From Sphingomonas sp. CCH9-E2 (GTDB lineage Bacteria > Pseudomonadota > Alphaproteobacteria > Sphingomonadales > Sphingomonadaceae), in NCBI RefSeq assembly GCF_001557215.1, contig NZ_LSJM01000055.1:1-64000 (forward strand): 64,000 nt of DNA. The letters run 5' to 3'. The stretch's first letter is position 1. Every line of letters begins with the position of its first letter. Made by a program: the position numbers and the translations under genes. A model generated the notes under the pieces. The model did no database searches and was not told the origin of the DNA. It worked only from the letters and a program-made list of their open reading frames with translations. Positions 39,401 to 48,638 of the stretch are shown here, one piece after another.

Positions 39401-42400
39401 GATCACGGTGAAAGAGACCGAGGGGGCGCGCGCGCCGAACGTGCTCTACACGGTCGAGGCGATTGAGGTTGATGAAACGGGAGACGTGAAGCCCGTCGGC
39501 TTGGCCCCAGCCGAGACCGGGATTGAGCAGGTGCCGCCGCAAGCGGCGGACAACCGACCGACGGGCTTCAACGAAGATGTAAGGGCAGCCATCCGGGCGG
39601 TCAAGGATGCGGCCCGGTCGTTCGACCAGACGTTCGAGAGCGGCGCGCGGGGCCGTATCACCTTTGGTCAGGAGCAGCGGACGATCGACCTGTTCGCCAA
39701 GGCGGACCTTTCGACGTTCCTGCACGAGACCGGACATGACTGGCTGGAGCAGCTGAAGGCGGATGCTGGCCGTGCGGTGGAGGGCGAGGGCAGCAAGGAA
39801 GCGCGCCAGCTGTTCGCGGATTGGGAGACGGTGAAGGCGTGGTTTGCGACCAACGGCCATCCGATCGGCGAAGACGGCACGATCCCGGTCGAAGCGCACG
39901 AGATGTGGGCGCGCGGCGTCGAGCGGTTCGTGATGGAGGGGAAGGCCCCGTCCATCGGTTTGCGCCGGGCATTCGATGCGTTTCGGTCGTGGCTGCTCAA
40001 CATCTATCAAGTCGTCCAGAACCTGCGGTCGCCGATCGATGGGCGGATCCGTGATGTGATGATGCGGCTGGTCGCGACCGACATGGAAATCGGGCTGGCG
40101 CTGGAGGATGAGGCGATCCGCCTGTCGTTCGATCGCGAACAGTTAGGGATGGGGCCGATAGAATATGCCGCCCTGCAGCAGGCAAGCGTCGAGGCGCGCG
40201 ACGAAGCGCGCGATGCGTTGCTGTATCGCGTGATGGCTAGCGTCCGCGCCAAGCGAACCAAGGAGTATCAGGATCAGCGGGCCGGGGTGCTGGAGACGGT
40301 TACCGCCGAGGTCGCGGCCCGACCGGTGTTCAAGGCGATGGCAATGCTGCGCGGTGGTGCGCGGATCGATCGCGACTGGCTGATCGCGAATTATGGCGCC
40401 GATGCCCCGGTGCTGATGCCCAAGTCTGTGCCGCCGATCGTCGGGGAGAATGGAACGGCGGCTGACAGCATCGCCGAGCTGAGCGGGTTCGACACGGCGG
40501 ACGCAATGATCCGCGCGCTGATGGGGCTGGAGGTTCGTCGCCGCGAAATGCGCGCGGCTAATGACGGCCGGAGTGTGCGGGCCGCCGTGGTCGAGGATGA
40601 AACCGACGCGATCATGCGCGACCGCTATGGTGATCCACTGTCGGACGGCACGATCGAGCGCGAGGCGCGGGAGATCATCCATAGCGACCGGTCCGGTGAG
40701 GTGATGGCGGCGGAGCTGCGGGCGCTGGAGCGCCGCCGGCGCGGCGCGGGTGATCCGAACCAGGCGATTACAGCTTATCAGGTGGCCAAGCGCTGGGCGG
40801 CGGACAAGGTGCGCAGCGGCAAGGTGGCGGATGTCGCATCGCGCGGCGCCATCGACCAGTATCGTCGGGCCGGGCGGCTGGCCGCGCGCCGGGCCGAAGA
40901 GGCGATGGTCAAGGGCGATATCGACGAGGCGTTCTTCCAGAAGCGCGCGCAGATGCTCAACACCGCGCTGGTCAGCGAGGCGACGGCCGCCGCCGATGCG
41001 GTGGATGAGGCGGTCAAGCGGTTGAGCCGGGTCGCCAAGCGGCGTACCATGAAGAACGTCGACCAGGACTATCTGGAGCAGGCGCAGGCCATGCTCGAAT
41101 CGGTCGAGCTGCGCGAACGCTCGCAGGTGTCGCTGCGGCGACAGGGCGCGTTCGAGGCGTGGGTGCGCCAGCAGGAGGCGGAAGGCCGGGAGATCGTGGT
41201 GCCCGCCCGGTTCGAGGCGGTGATCGGCACAACGCACTGGTCGAAGCTGTCGGTCGAGAACCTGCTCGGCCTGGACGATGCGGTTGCCCAGATCATGAAC
41301 CTTGGCCGCATGAAGCAGACGATGATCGACGCGCAGGAGGAGCGCGAATTCGAGGCGATCGTGAGCGACGCGGTCCAGGCGGCGGAGAAATTGCCGCAGC
41401 GGCCGCCTTCGAACCTGATGACGCCGGGCTTTGCCGATCAGCTGAAAGACGGCCTCGCCAATGCAGACGCGGCGCTGCTCAAGATGGAGACGGTGTTCGA
41501 CTGGCTCGACGGGGGCAATTCGAACGGGATCTTCAACCGGATCGCATTTCGACCGATCGCGGCGGCGCAGGATCGCGAGAATGCGTTGCTGCAGGATTAC
41601 ATGAAGCGCATCGCCGATGCCTTTGCCGCAGTGCCGTCCGATGTCGCGAAGCGGTGGCAGGATCGGGTCGAGGTGACCGAGCTGCTCAACCGCGAAACCG
41701 GCCAGCCGTGGGTGCTGACCCGGCACGAGCTGGTCGCGGTCGCGCTGAACATGGGCAATGAGGGGAACATCCAGCGCCTGACCGACGGCTATGGCTGGCC
41801 GGAAACGCTGGTACGCGACGTGCTCAACCGCGAATTGTCGGCGAGCGAGTGGCAGTTCGTGCAGAACGTCTGGGACATCATCGATACGCTCTGGCCGGAG
41901 ATCGCGGCGATGGAGCGCCGGGTGAACGGGGTCGAGCCTGACAAGGTGATGGCGAAGCCGCTGGAGACGCCGCACGGGACGTTCCGCGGGGGATATTACC
42001 CGGCGGTCTATGACACGGGCAAAAGCTATGCCGCCGAGCAGTTCGGCGGGGAGGCTTCGGACCTGCTCGACGGCAAGTACACCCGCGCCACCACCCGCGC
42101 ATCAGCGTCGAAGGAGCGGTCGGAAAAGGTCAAGCGTCCGCTGCTGCTGCAGCTGGGGGTCATCAATCGCCATCTGGGCGAGGTGATCCATGACGTCACG
42201 CATCGCGAGGCACTGATCAACGCCTGGCGCTTCCTTGGGGAAGAGCGGGTGATGAAGGCGGTCGACCAGTCGCTCGGCCCGGCGATCCGCAAGCAGTTCA
42301 AGCCGTGGCTGCGCCATGTGGCGAACAGCTGGGCGAGCGAGCGTGCCGGCAATGAAGGGATCGCGAAGTTCATCAATGGCATGCGCACCAACGCGACGGT

Positions 42401-43487
42401 GGTCGGCATGGGGTGGCGGGTCTCCACGATCATGACGCAGGCGGCGGGGTACTCCAACAGCTTCGAATATGTCGGGATGCGCTGGGTTGGGCCGGAGATT
42501 GCGCGCTTCGCAGCGCAGCTGACCGGATCGGCGGCGCGGTTCGTGACCTTCCAGGGTGTGCGCATGCCCGCGATGATGGCCTTTGTGCGCGCCCGGTCGG
42601 GCGAGATTGCAAACCGCATGGACACGCTCGACCGCGACGTGTTGCGCTCGGTCAACGCGATGCGCGGTCAAACGGGCATCGTCGCGCAGGCAAAGCGGTC
42701 GATGTTCATGGGCATCGGTCTGATGGATCAGGCGGTTGTCATCCCGACCTGGATGGGTGCCTATAACAAGGCGATTGCCGCCGGGATGGAAGAAGCCGAC
42801 GCGATCTTCGCTGCGGACAAGGCGGTGCGCGTGTCGCAGGGTGCGAGCGGCGCCAAGGATCTGGCGGCTGTGGCGCGTGGGGACGGCAAGTGGGGTGAGG
42901 CGCTGAAGTTTTTCACCATGTTCTATTCCTACCTGTCGGCCTTTCACCAGCGCCAGCGGACGCTTGGGCGGGATGTCGCGACGGCCGTGCGTGAGCGCGA
43001 TTACCGGATGACCCCGCGGCTGGTCGCGCGCGCCTGGTGGCTGATCGTCGTGCCTCCACTGCTTGCCGAATTACTCGCCGGGCGCGGTCCGGAAGAGGAA
43101 GAGGACTGGGGGTGGTGGGCGTTCCGCAAGATGCTGTTCCAGTCGCTTGGCCCTATCCCGTTCGTGCGCGACATCGGCGAGCCGCTCTGGGCGGCGGCGG
43201 AGGGGCGTCCGTCGTTCGGCTACAGCATGTCGCCGATCCAGCGCGTCGGCGAGACGTTCGTCAATGTGGGCGGCGACGCGGGCAAGATCGCGCGTGGCGA
43301 GGATACGAAGCGCGCGACCCGCAATGCACTCGAAGCGGCGGGCTATGCGACCGGGTTGGTGCCGGGGCAAGTGGCGTCGGCGGTGCAGTTCCTGGTCGAT
43401 GTCGGAGAGGGTGAGCAGAACCCGGAGACGGCCGCCGAATGGTGGGAAGGCCTGACCAAGGGCAAGATCAAGGATCAGGAGGAGTAA
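36486..43487 (+). CDS. Giant ejection protein (2333 aa) with HETGH metallopeptidase-like motif
   Basis: The largest gene of the phage, in the place of T7 gp16-type ejection proteins. Mostly helical and charged. A zinc-peptidase-like motif FLHETGHDWLEQL lies at about residues 1078-1090 with a downstream Glu in AHEMWARGVERF. A hydrophobic stretch (LIVVPPLLAELLAG) lies near residue 2185 and others at about 275-300. Large polyvalent proteins of this type enter the cell with the DNA and may cut host proteins. No frameshift over 7 kb. ATGA overlap with the upstream ejection gene. Confidence 0.85.
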   Translation: MKTDPLDALLAPPSREDPLDVLLRRQAQQRAAAALAVSSQDPEIAAKANRHSRDLGIPASTVERNIKVIDREATVRTAVREMKQSTYLSQWFADPRNAAAGLDDAGALRKLAAATPARSAPQPGEAPWLAVPLGGTFPGVGAPRKQADPLAGTGYYLRANPPRPQRIPPQPAQPGVRLGSAAEQQILARRIEGQRRAEGPFGRIGALLERGLSSLHAGLSRTEAAFSRAIGADGWADHVEASARRNEMVAAAPIPGETSLGEVKANPTVGNVLSFGAEATVQSAPGTFVAVAGAPLFVLSQAGSIGQSRAENNRRTDANLGDVAIATPAAVASMWLERTGIFGILDAAGKNVVTRVLKAGGKEAATEVAQSNVEYAGGTLGTVEGWQAEGALDQSLAGLIGGGFMGTTVRGGIEAGAGVRAAVRKVADKALVGRERAEMDAIMDAAAGTKLRQRDPEALRLFLSGLTEDTAVENVYLPGEAVATYLQSGTDQDAEFWAGYEDAIAEAVASGGDVVLPTAEVAARLAGTPAWDALRDEARFSPGGQSRREAGEISESDVEELVSAIEQEMGAARDAAGPREQVFGEMMAKLTNAGFTPDVARQYAALWTARAATRAERLGEALRGDEAQSLTINRVLPEGLKPIASVDNLDLVIQALRRGRDSQVGRGGPTLLEWIAARGGIDDVGGDIASMGGDRWHLLDTARKATIKSGKRKGQETTVTTVAGRRKLIRDRAAAGQGAMFAGGAAGDGNRFGLDETLRAAIEAGFFPELARTEQNGQSLTDADLADTQVLLDAISDELRGNPRRAENAETDRLRDMADELTQLLDEAGIDASTASDGDIRAFVQRFQAAATEGRSYEQELVDQASPRRPATTLDEATRAVSEIVGGEFTNAATGIAAQLSRNSLRKMTSGSATRKSRTPHDHALAVANVDQLFQAALLNETRPDARSDAPRFIHRFVAPMIAADGEVVAVKITVKETEGARAPNVLYTVEAIEVDETGDVKPVGLAPAETGIEQVPPQAADNRPTGFNEDVRAAIRAVKDAARSFDQTFESGARGRITFGQEQRTIDLFAKADLSTFLHETGHDWLEQLKADAGRAVEGEGSKEARQLFADWETVKAWFATNGHPIGEDGTIPVEAHEMWARGVERFVMEGKAPSIGLRRAFDAFRSWLLNIYQVVQNLRSPIDGRIRDVMMRLVATDMEIGLALEDEAIRLSFDREQLGMGPIEYAALQQASVEARDEARDALLYRVMASVRAKRTKEYQDQRAGVLETVTAEVAARPVFKAMAMLRGGARIDRDWLIANYGADAPVLMPKSVPPIVGENGTAADSIAELSGFDTADAMIRALMGLEVRRREMRAANDGRSVRAAVVEDETDAIMRDRYGDPLSDGTIEREAREIIHSDRSGEVMAAELRALERRRRGAGDPNQAITAYQVAKRWAADKVRSGKVADVASRGAIDQYRRAGRLAARRAEEAMVKGDIDEAFFQKRAQMLNTALVSEATAAADAVDEAVKRLSRVAKRRTMKNVDQDYLEQAQAMLESVELRERSQVSLRRQGAFEAWVRQQEAEGREIVVPARFEAVIGTTHWSKLSVENLLGLDDAVAQIMNLGRMKQTMIDAQEEREFEAIVSDAVQAAEKLPQRPPSNLMTPGFADQLKDGLANADAALLKMETVFDWLDGGNSNGIFNRIAFRPIAAAQDRENALLQDYMKRIADAFAAVPSDVAKRWQDRVEVTELLNRETGQPWVLTRHELVAVALNMGNEGNIQRLTDGYGWPETLVRDVLNRELSASEWQFVQNVWDIIDTLWPEIAAMERRVNGVEPDKVMAKPLETPHGTFRGGYYPAVYDTGKSYAAEQFGGEASDLLDGKYTRATTRASASKERSEKVKRPLLLQLGVINRHLGEVIHDVTHREALINAWRFLGEERVMKAVDQSLGPAIRKQFKPWLRHVANSWASERAGNEGIAKFINGMRTNATVVGMGWRVSTIMTQAAGYSNSFEYVGMRWVGPEIARFAAQLTGSAARFVTFQGVRMPAMMAFVRARSGEIANRMDTLDRDVLRSVNAMRGQTGIVAQAKRSMFMGIGLMDQAVVIPTWMGAYNKAIAAGMEEADAIFAADKAVRVSQGASGAKDLAAVARGDGKWGEALKFFTMFYSYLSAFHQRQRTLGRDVATAVRERDYRMTPRLVARAWWLIVVPPLLAELLAGRGPEEEEDWGWWAFRKMLFQSLGPIPFVRDIGEPLWAAAEGRPSFGYSMSPIQRVGETFVNVGGDAGKIARGEDTKRATRNALEAAGYATGLVPGQVASAVQFLVDVGEGEQNPETAAEWWEGLTKGKIKDQEE

Positions 43488-43561
43488 CGCCCTCTGTGCA
43501 TTGCGCGGGCGCGATAGGGTCGGGCGCGTAGCCGGGTGCTGTCAGGCACCTGGAGCGATTG

Positions 43562-46500
43562 ATGGCAGTCACCGTCGGAAATGGAGTGGTCGCGGGACCG
43601 TTCACCCCGAACGGGGTGACGACGTCCTTCGCGTTCGAATTTCGCGCGCTCGCTAAGGGCGACCTGACGGTCTATCGCGGCGCGCCCGACGATTGGGATG
43701 CGGTCGATCCGTCGCTGTATGATGTTGCCGTCAACACGGTCCAGGGCGGCACGGTGCAGTTCACCGCCGCGCCAGCCGCTGGCTATCCCCTCTACATCGC
43801 TGCCACTCCGCTGTTCGATCAGGGGACCGAATACCCGGGCGGCGAAGCGCCCTTCACTCCCAAGTCGTTAAACGCAGAGTTCGATCGCGCCGCGATGCGG
43901 GCGGTGGTGCTCAAAGAGCGGGTCGATCGCGCGGTCGTAGTGCCGCGTGGCGAAGAGCCCTTGCCCGCCGAATTGCCCGGCGAGGGCGAAGTCTGGGGCA
44001 ATGTAGACGGGCGGATGGTCGGCGTGCCGAATGGCGCGGCAGCCTTTGCGGGCGCGGTGATCGAGGCGACGGCGCAGGTCGGTGCGCTGGTCGAGCAGGC
44101 GGCGGACCATGCCGGCGAGGCGGGGGATCAGGCGGGTATCGCGACGACGCAGGCGGGGATTGCGAGCGGGCAACAGGCCGTGGCCAGCGCGCAGGCGACC
44201 GTCGCGACCGCGCAGGCGGTGATTGCCACATCTGCCAAGGATTTGATCCTGGCGGCGCTGGTCGCGGGGAAGTATTTCGTCACGCCGTTGCTGGCCGATG
44301 CCAAGACGGCGGGCCTCGCCGCCGTGGCGAACGGCGAATCGTTCTATGCCACAGGGGGCGATGTCGATTATATCGGCTTCTACACCGACACGGCGGGCGT
44401 CGCGGTCGAGAAGGTCGAGGGGCGGATCGCCAAGCCGTCGCTTCTGAACAACGTGCCGACCGGTTCGGCATTGCAGATCTTCACGGGCGAGGCCCCGGAT
44501 AATGTGGGCGTGACCGGCGACCGGGGATATTCGACCGACCGCAAGCTCAATTACCTTGCCCGAACCGGCACCGGGTGGGCGGCGGCGATTGCCGAGGATG
44601 GCACGCTCGTCCCCAAGATCAGCACCATCTACGACCTTGCCCGCGCGCCATTGCCCGCCGGGCTGATTACGTGCGTGCGCGCGCAGGGAACGACCGACCT
44701 GACCTTCGAGGACGATCGCACCAGCTATGCGACGTTCGCCGCCAACGAACCGCTTTGGCATCCGACGCGCGGCTATCTGTCCTTTCAGATTTCCGAGCAG
44801 CTTGCGCCCACGCCCGTCAATCCGGGCAATGGCAGTTTTACGTTCAACGCGCCGTCCGCTGGGCGTTACATCGTTTGGGGCAAAGGCGCGGGCACGGCAC
44901 TGACCGCGCCCGGCGATACCAGCCCGGCGACCGCGACCGGCTTTGGGTCGCGCACGCTCGCCGATATCGGCTATCAGGTCATCGTCGTCACCACGCCGGG
45001 CAACATCAAGGTCACGCTGTCGGGCACGAGCGCGGCGACACGCATCCAGTGCGAGTATAATCCGCTGCTGCCCACACTGTCGGTGCCGACGCCGTTCATG
45101 CCGACTACCGGCGTGCGCAATGCCGACCAGCTGAAGGCAACGGGAGCGCTGGCCGCCGTTATTCAGGCGGCGGCGGGCTACGTGGAAATCGACGCGCGCG
45201 TACCGGTGCGGGCGACCAGCGCGCAGAACACGATCCTGGGCATGGCCAATTACCCGGTGTTCTTCGCATCCGGTCCGGCGTCGCTGACCTATTACGATAC
45301 GGTCGAATTTATCAGCGTGACGCTGGGGTCGCGCACCTTTGCCGATGCGACGCCGCCGCGTTTGGCATTCAGCTGGGACGCCGCGACGCTGCGCTATGCG
45401 ATGGGCGATCGGCGCGAGCGCGAAGCCGCGCACACGCTGGCGGCCGGGCTGTCGCGGGCGACTATCTGCCTGGGCGCGCGATACAACAGCGATATCTATG
45501 GGCAGGATAGCCTGAACGGCGCGATCAGCCGGATCGCGTTCGCCAATACGGCGGCGCTGGTGAGCCGCGAAGAGCTGTACCGCCGCTACTCCCCGATCCG
45601 CCTTCCGACGCTGGCCGACATGATGCCGACCGGGTTCGACGCCAAGCGCGACATGCCCGAGACGGTCGCGCGCATGGCGCTGCTGCTGGCCAACCCGGCG
45701 ACCGAAGTGCTTCCGATTTTTGTGCTGGGCAATTCGGCGGCGGCGGGGGTGCCGGTGCGGTCGACAAGCTGGCCGCTCGCACTGGCGGCGCGGCTATTTG
45801 CACGCGGGATGCCGGTGTATACGAACAGCTTCACCGGCACGAACGGGACACCATGGACCGGTGGCACGAACGCCTATGACCCGCGTGCGACCTATACCGG
45901 CGGGGCTCCGAGCGGTGTCGGGCTGCACCCGTCCAACGCGATCACCCGCATCCCCGCCGGAACGTCGCTGCCGCTCGCATTCTCGACGACGCTGACCAAG
46001 CTGCAAGTCTGGACCACTACCGGGCCGGGCAATGGCAGCTATCAGGTGTCCACAGGAAGCGGTCCGATCGCGCCCGATGGTGGCGGTTCGGCGACGGTTT
46101 CAACCGATGGTGCCTTGGCGCTCGCCGCCAAGACGTTTACCGCCGATGCCGCCGCGACCTGGACGATTACGGCGATCGGTGCCGACGTGTTTCTGCACAT
46201 GGCCATCGACAAGACGCCGGGGCGCATCCAGATCGTCAACGGTGCCATTTCCGGCGCGACTGCATCGACGCTGGCGACCGATACCAGCGTGACGAACTCC
46301 CTGTGGGAGTTGCCGCGCGCGCTGGGCGGGCCGCTGACGCTGCTGACGCCCGACCACGGGAACAGCTCGATTAACAGCGTGGCCATGGCCACCTATCGCG
46401 CCGCCGTCGCCGCGCAGATCGCGAAAGCCAAGGCCATCGCGGACGTGATCGCGATGACGCACATGACGTTCGCGCCGCAGCTGGCGCCCGATGCGCGCGA

Positions 46501-46741
46501 CCGTGCCTATGCGATGGCGCAGAGCGCGATTGCACAGAATGGCGGGGCGAAGGTGTTCGATCTTCGCGCTTGGGAAGCCAAGATCGGTTACGCAACCATG
46601 CACGCCGCCGGATGGTATTTCGAGGCGGACATTCTGCAGGGCCTGCACTTCAACGGCACCGGCAATGACCGGCTGGTGGCGGCACCCGTCGAGGAAATGA
46701 TGGTCGCGGCATGGATTGCCGCAGGGGGGACGCTGACATGA
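43562..46741 (+). CDS. Tail fibre/spike with C-terminal SGNH hydrolase domain
   Basis: A 1059-residue receptor-binding protein. The N-terminal 130 residues (GPFTPNGVTTSFAFEFRALA, SLYDVAVNTVQGGTVQFTAA, KSLNAEFDRAAM) match the T7-type fibre attachment domain. A collagen/coil-like repeat region follows (AGIATTQAGIASGQQAVASA). The last 360 residues form a putative SGNH esterase: block I LGNSAAAG near residue 723, a DHGNSS block near 930, and LHFNGTGNDRLV with the catalytic His near 1029. It may deacetylate host surface polysaccharide. ATG 43562 follows GGAG. Confidence 0.85.
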   Translation: MAVTVGNGVVAGPFTPNGVTTSFAFEFRALAKGDLTVYRGAPDDWDAVDPSLYDVAVNTVQGGTVQFTAAPAAGYPLYIAATPLFDQGTEYPGGEAPFTPKSLNAEFDRAAMRAVVLKERVDRAVVVPRGEEPLPAELPGEGEVWGNVDGRMVGVPNGAAAFAGAVIEATAQVGALVEQAADHAGEAGDQAGIATTQAGIASGQQAVASAQATVATAQAVIATSAKDLILAALVAGKYFVTPLLADAKTAGLAAVANGESFYATGGDVDYIGFYTDTAGVAVEKVEGRIAKPSLLNNVPTGSALQIFTGEAPDNVGVTGDRGYSTDRKLNYLARTGTGWAAAIAEDGTLVPKISTIYDLARAPLPAGLITCVRAQGTTDLTFEDDRTSYATFAANEPLWHPTRGYLSFQISEQLAPTPVNPGNGSFTFNAPSAGRYIVWGKGAGTALTAPGDTSPATATGFGSRTLADIGYQVIVVTTPGNIKVTLSGTSAATRIQCEYNPLLPTLSVPTPFMPTTGVRNADQLKATGALAAVIQAAAGYVEIDARVPVRATSAQNTILGMANYPVFFASGPASLTYYDTVEFISVTLGSRTFADATPPRLAFSWDAATLRYAMGDRREREAAHTLAAGLSRATICLGARYNSDIYGQDSLNGAISRIAFANTAALVSREELYRRYSPIRLPTLADMMPTGFDAKRDMPETVARMALLLANPATEVLPIFVLGNSAAAGVPVRSTSWPLALAARLFARGMPVYTNSFTGTNGTPWTGGTNAYDPRATYTGGAPSGVGLHPSNAITRIPAGTSLPLAFSTTLTKLQVWTTTGPGNGSYQVSTGSGPIAPDGGGSATVSTDGALALAAKTFTADAAATWTITAIGADVFLHMAIDKTPGRIQIVNGAISGATASTLATDTSVTNSLWELPRALGGPLTLLTPDHGNSSINSVAMATYRAAVAAQIAKAKAIADVIAMTHMTFAPQLAPDARDRAYAMAQSAIAQNGGAKVFDLRAWEAKIGYATMHAAGWYFEADILQGLHFNGTGNDRLVAAPVEEMMVAAWIAAGGTLT

Positions 46742-46977
46742 TCGAACCGCAGCACGCGGAGCTGCTGGCGCAGGGCTTGAGCGATCAGGCGCGGCTGGCG
46801 TTCAACCTGGTCGGATCGGACGATGCGGCGGCGGTCGAGGCCGCGATCGAGCGCGCCACGGCGGCGCATCGGCGGTGGATCGAGGGGGACTTGCCCGACC
46901 TGTCGGATGGCCGGGTCGAGCTGCGCTTGCGGCTCGCCTTTGCCTATGACCCGATGGTGTTCGGATCGCCGGAATGA
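46738..46977 (+). CDS. Small protein after the tail fibre
   Basis: A 79-residue helical acidic protein (LLAQGLSDQARLAFNLVGSD; AIERATAAHRRWIEGDLPDL) coupled on both sides by ATGA. Its place directly after a fibre gene suggests a fibre chaperone or a lysis-cassette gene; unproven. Confidence 0.55.
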   Translation: MIEPQHAELLAQGLSDQARLAFNLVGSDDAAAVEAAIERATAAHRRWIEGDLPDLSDGRVELRLRLAFAYDPMVFGSPE

Positions 46978-47414
46978 TCGGGGTAAACGAGCTGATCGCC
47001 GGGCTATTCGGCAGTGGCGGCGTCCTGATCGCACAGCATGGCTTCGGCTGGCTGAAGGCGCGGGCGCGGACCAATGCCGATGTGGACAAGCATCGCGACA
47101 CGTTGACCATCCAGATGCTCACCGTGGCGCGCGAAGAGATGGCGGCGGTGCGGCTGGAGCTGGCGGCGGCGCGCGAAGAGGCGGACGAGCTGCGGGCGTT
47201 GCATGCCCGGCTGGCGCATTTCGAGGAGGCGCTGGACCATATCCATGCTCTGTTGAACGCCGAGGGCGCAGAGGAAGAACGCGCGGCCGAGCGGCGGGCG
47301 ACGGCCTTTCTGAACCGGATGCGTCGGCTGGCCGATGCCCGTGGCGCGATCATCAATGAAATGCAGCGCATGGATTCGGGTGCGCGCTTGCCGACCGAAG
47401 GAGGTGAACGATGA
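46974..47414 (+). CDS. Coiled-coil protein at the head of the lysis cassette
   Basis: A 146-residue protein with a weakly hydrophobic N-terminal helix (NELIAGLFGSGGVLIAQHGF) and a long charged coiled coil (MAAVRLELAAAREEADELRA; RAAERRATAFLNRMRRLADA). It could be a membrane-associated lysis accessory; no clear family. ATGA overlaps on both sides. Confidence 0.55.
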   Translation: MIGVNELIAGLFGSGGVLIAQHGFGWLKARARTNADVDKHRDTLTIQMLTVAREEMAAVRLELAAAREEADELRALHARLAHFEEALDHIHALLNAEGAEEERAAERRATAFLNRMRRLADARGAIINEMQRMDSGARLPTEGGER

Positions 47415-47917
47415 CTTATGCACTGGGCGCGACGTCGCGCAAGGAACTGACTGGCGTGCATCCCGCGATCGAGATGCTGGTCCATGAAGCGATCGCGATC
47501 ACCGCACAGGATTTCAGCGTCCATGACGGTCTGCGTACCGATGTGGAGCAGGTCGACTATGTCGCGCGCGGCGTGTCGAAGACGCTCAACAGCAAGCATA
47601 AGCGCCAGGCGGATGGGTTCGGCCATGCGGTCGATCTGGTTCCGTTCATCAATGGCAAGCTGCGCTGGGAGTGGAAGCCGATCTTTGTCATCGCCGCCGC
47701 GGTGCGCCAGGCGCTCGACATCGTAAATGCGAAGCGGGCGGAGGTCGGCAAGGCACCGATCAAACTGATCTGGGGTGGCGTCTGGGACCGCGACTTTGCA
47801 AGCTTTCCGGCTGATCCAAAGGTCATGGAGATGGCGGTCAACGCCTACGTCTCGCGTCGCCGCAAGCTGGGCAAGACGGCGTTCATCGACGGGCCGCATT
47901 TCGAGCTGGCGTCTTGA
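47411..47917 (+). CDS. Endolysin, M15-family D,D- or L-Ala-D-Glu peptidase
   Basis: A 168-residue peptidoglycan peptidase without signal peptide. Zinc-site motifs are SKH (residues 61-63), GHAVDLVP (residues 71-78, Asp75) and the C-terminal DGPHFEL (His163). It cleaves peptide stems of the cell wall and would need the holin to reach the periplasm. It lies between the coiled-coil gene and the holin candidate. Confidence 0.88.
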   Translation: MTYALGATSRKELTGVHPAIEMLVHEAIAITAQDFSVHDGLRTDVEQVDYVARGVSKTLNSKHKRQADGFGHAVDLVPFINGKLRWEWKPIFVIAAAVRQALDIVNAKRAEVGKAPIKLIWGGVWDRDFASFPADPKVMEMAVNAYVSRRRKLGKTAFIDGPHFELAS

Positions 47918-48243
47918 GCCTCCCGGGCTGGCCTCCCCGCGACTGGCGCATGCTGCTGGCGCTGGTGTTTCTTGCAGGGGGCGGGATCGCCTGCACTGCC
48001 TATGCCGGCGCGGTTCTGTGGGCGCTCGCGTGGGAAGACTGGCCTGCCGCCGTCGCGCCCGCTCGTATCCAGTGGCTCGGCTGGCTGGGGGTTGGTGCGC
48101 TCGCCCTGATCGGTGTCGTGTTGACCAGCTTCGGCTTCGTCCTTGGGCGGCGCGCGTGGAAGATCAAGGCGGGCAGCTTCGATGCATCGGCGGAGGGCGG
48201 CGAGGATAGCGCCCCAGCCGCCGCCATAGAGGGCGAACGATGA
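47914..48243 (+). CDS. Holin candidate (two membrane helices)
   Basis: A 109-residue membrane protein with helices at about residues 13-37 (LLALVFLAGGGIACTAYAGA) and 52-78 (LGWLGVGALALIGVVLTSFG) and a charged C-terminal tail, as in class II holins. TTG start overlaps the endolysin stop. Position between endolysin and spanin genes is the main support. Confidence 0.68.
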   Translation: MSLPGWPPRDWRMLLALVFLAGGGIACTAYAGAVLWALAWEDWPAAVAPARIQWLGWLGVGALALIGVVLTSFGFVLGRRAWKIKAGSFDASAEGGEDSAPAAAIEGER

Positions 48244-48638
48244 TCCAGGGCTACATCCTCGGCGGGGTCGCGCTGCTCGGCGTGGCAGGATCCGTGGGCG
48301 GCTATTTCTATGGCCGGTCGGATGGGGCGGCGATCGAGCAAGCTGCGCAGGCGCGCGCCGATCGGGCAGTGGAGGAAGAGCGCAAGCGGCGAGAGGGTGA
48401 TGTCGTTCAAGGCGAGACGGCCGGGCAGGCCGCCGAGGTCGAGCGCTCCACCCAGACGAAGGAGGTCTATCGTGAAATCGAGCGCGTCATTCCGGGCGAG
48501 CCTGTCTATATCAATCGCTGCAATGCTCCTGACGGGGTGCGGGCACTCGACCGCGCGGTCGACATCGCCAACGGCAACGATCCCGGGCAATCTGCTGGCG
48601 AAGCCGCCGGAAGTCCCGAAGGTCCGCCGCAGCCCTGA
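48240..48638 (+). CDS. Inner-membrane spanin (Rz-like)
   Basis: A 132-residue protein with an N-terminal membrane anchor (YILGGVALLGVAGSVGGYFY) and a periplasmic coiled-coil region (ARADRAVEEERKRREGD). It carries the nested o-spanin gene in another frame from 48472. With its partner it would fuse inner and outer membranes at the end of lysis. Confidence 0.78.
   Translation: MIQGYILGGVALLGVAGSVGGYFYGRSDGAAIEQAAQARADRAVEEERKRREGDVVQGETAGQAAEVERSTQTKEVYREIERVIPGEPVYINRCNAPDGVRALDRAVDIANGNDPGQSAGEAAGSPEGPPQP

Noticed and set aside
40143-41975. A minus-strand open frame of 610 codons within the giant ejection gene
   Set aside because: Shadow frame; Arg/His-rich translation typical of antisense reading in GC-rich DNA.
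20287-46741. A diversity-generating retroelement, as in the related Bordetella phage BPP-1
   Set aside because: No reverse transcriptase frame and no template/variable repeat pair was seen near the tail fibre.
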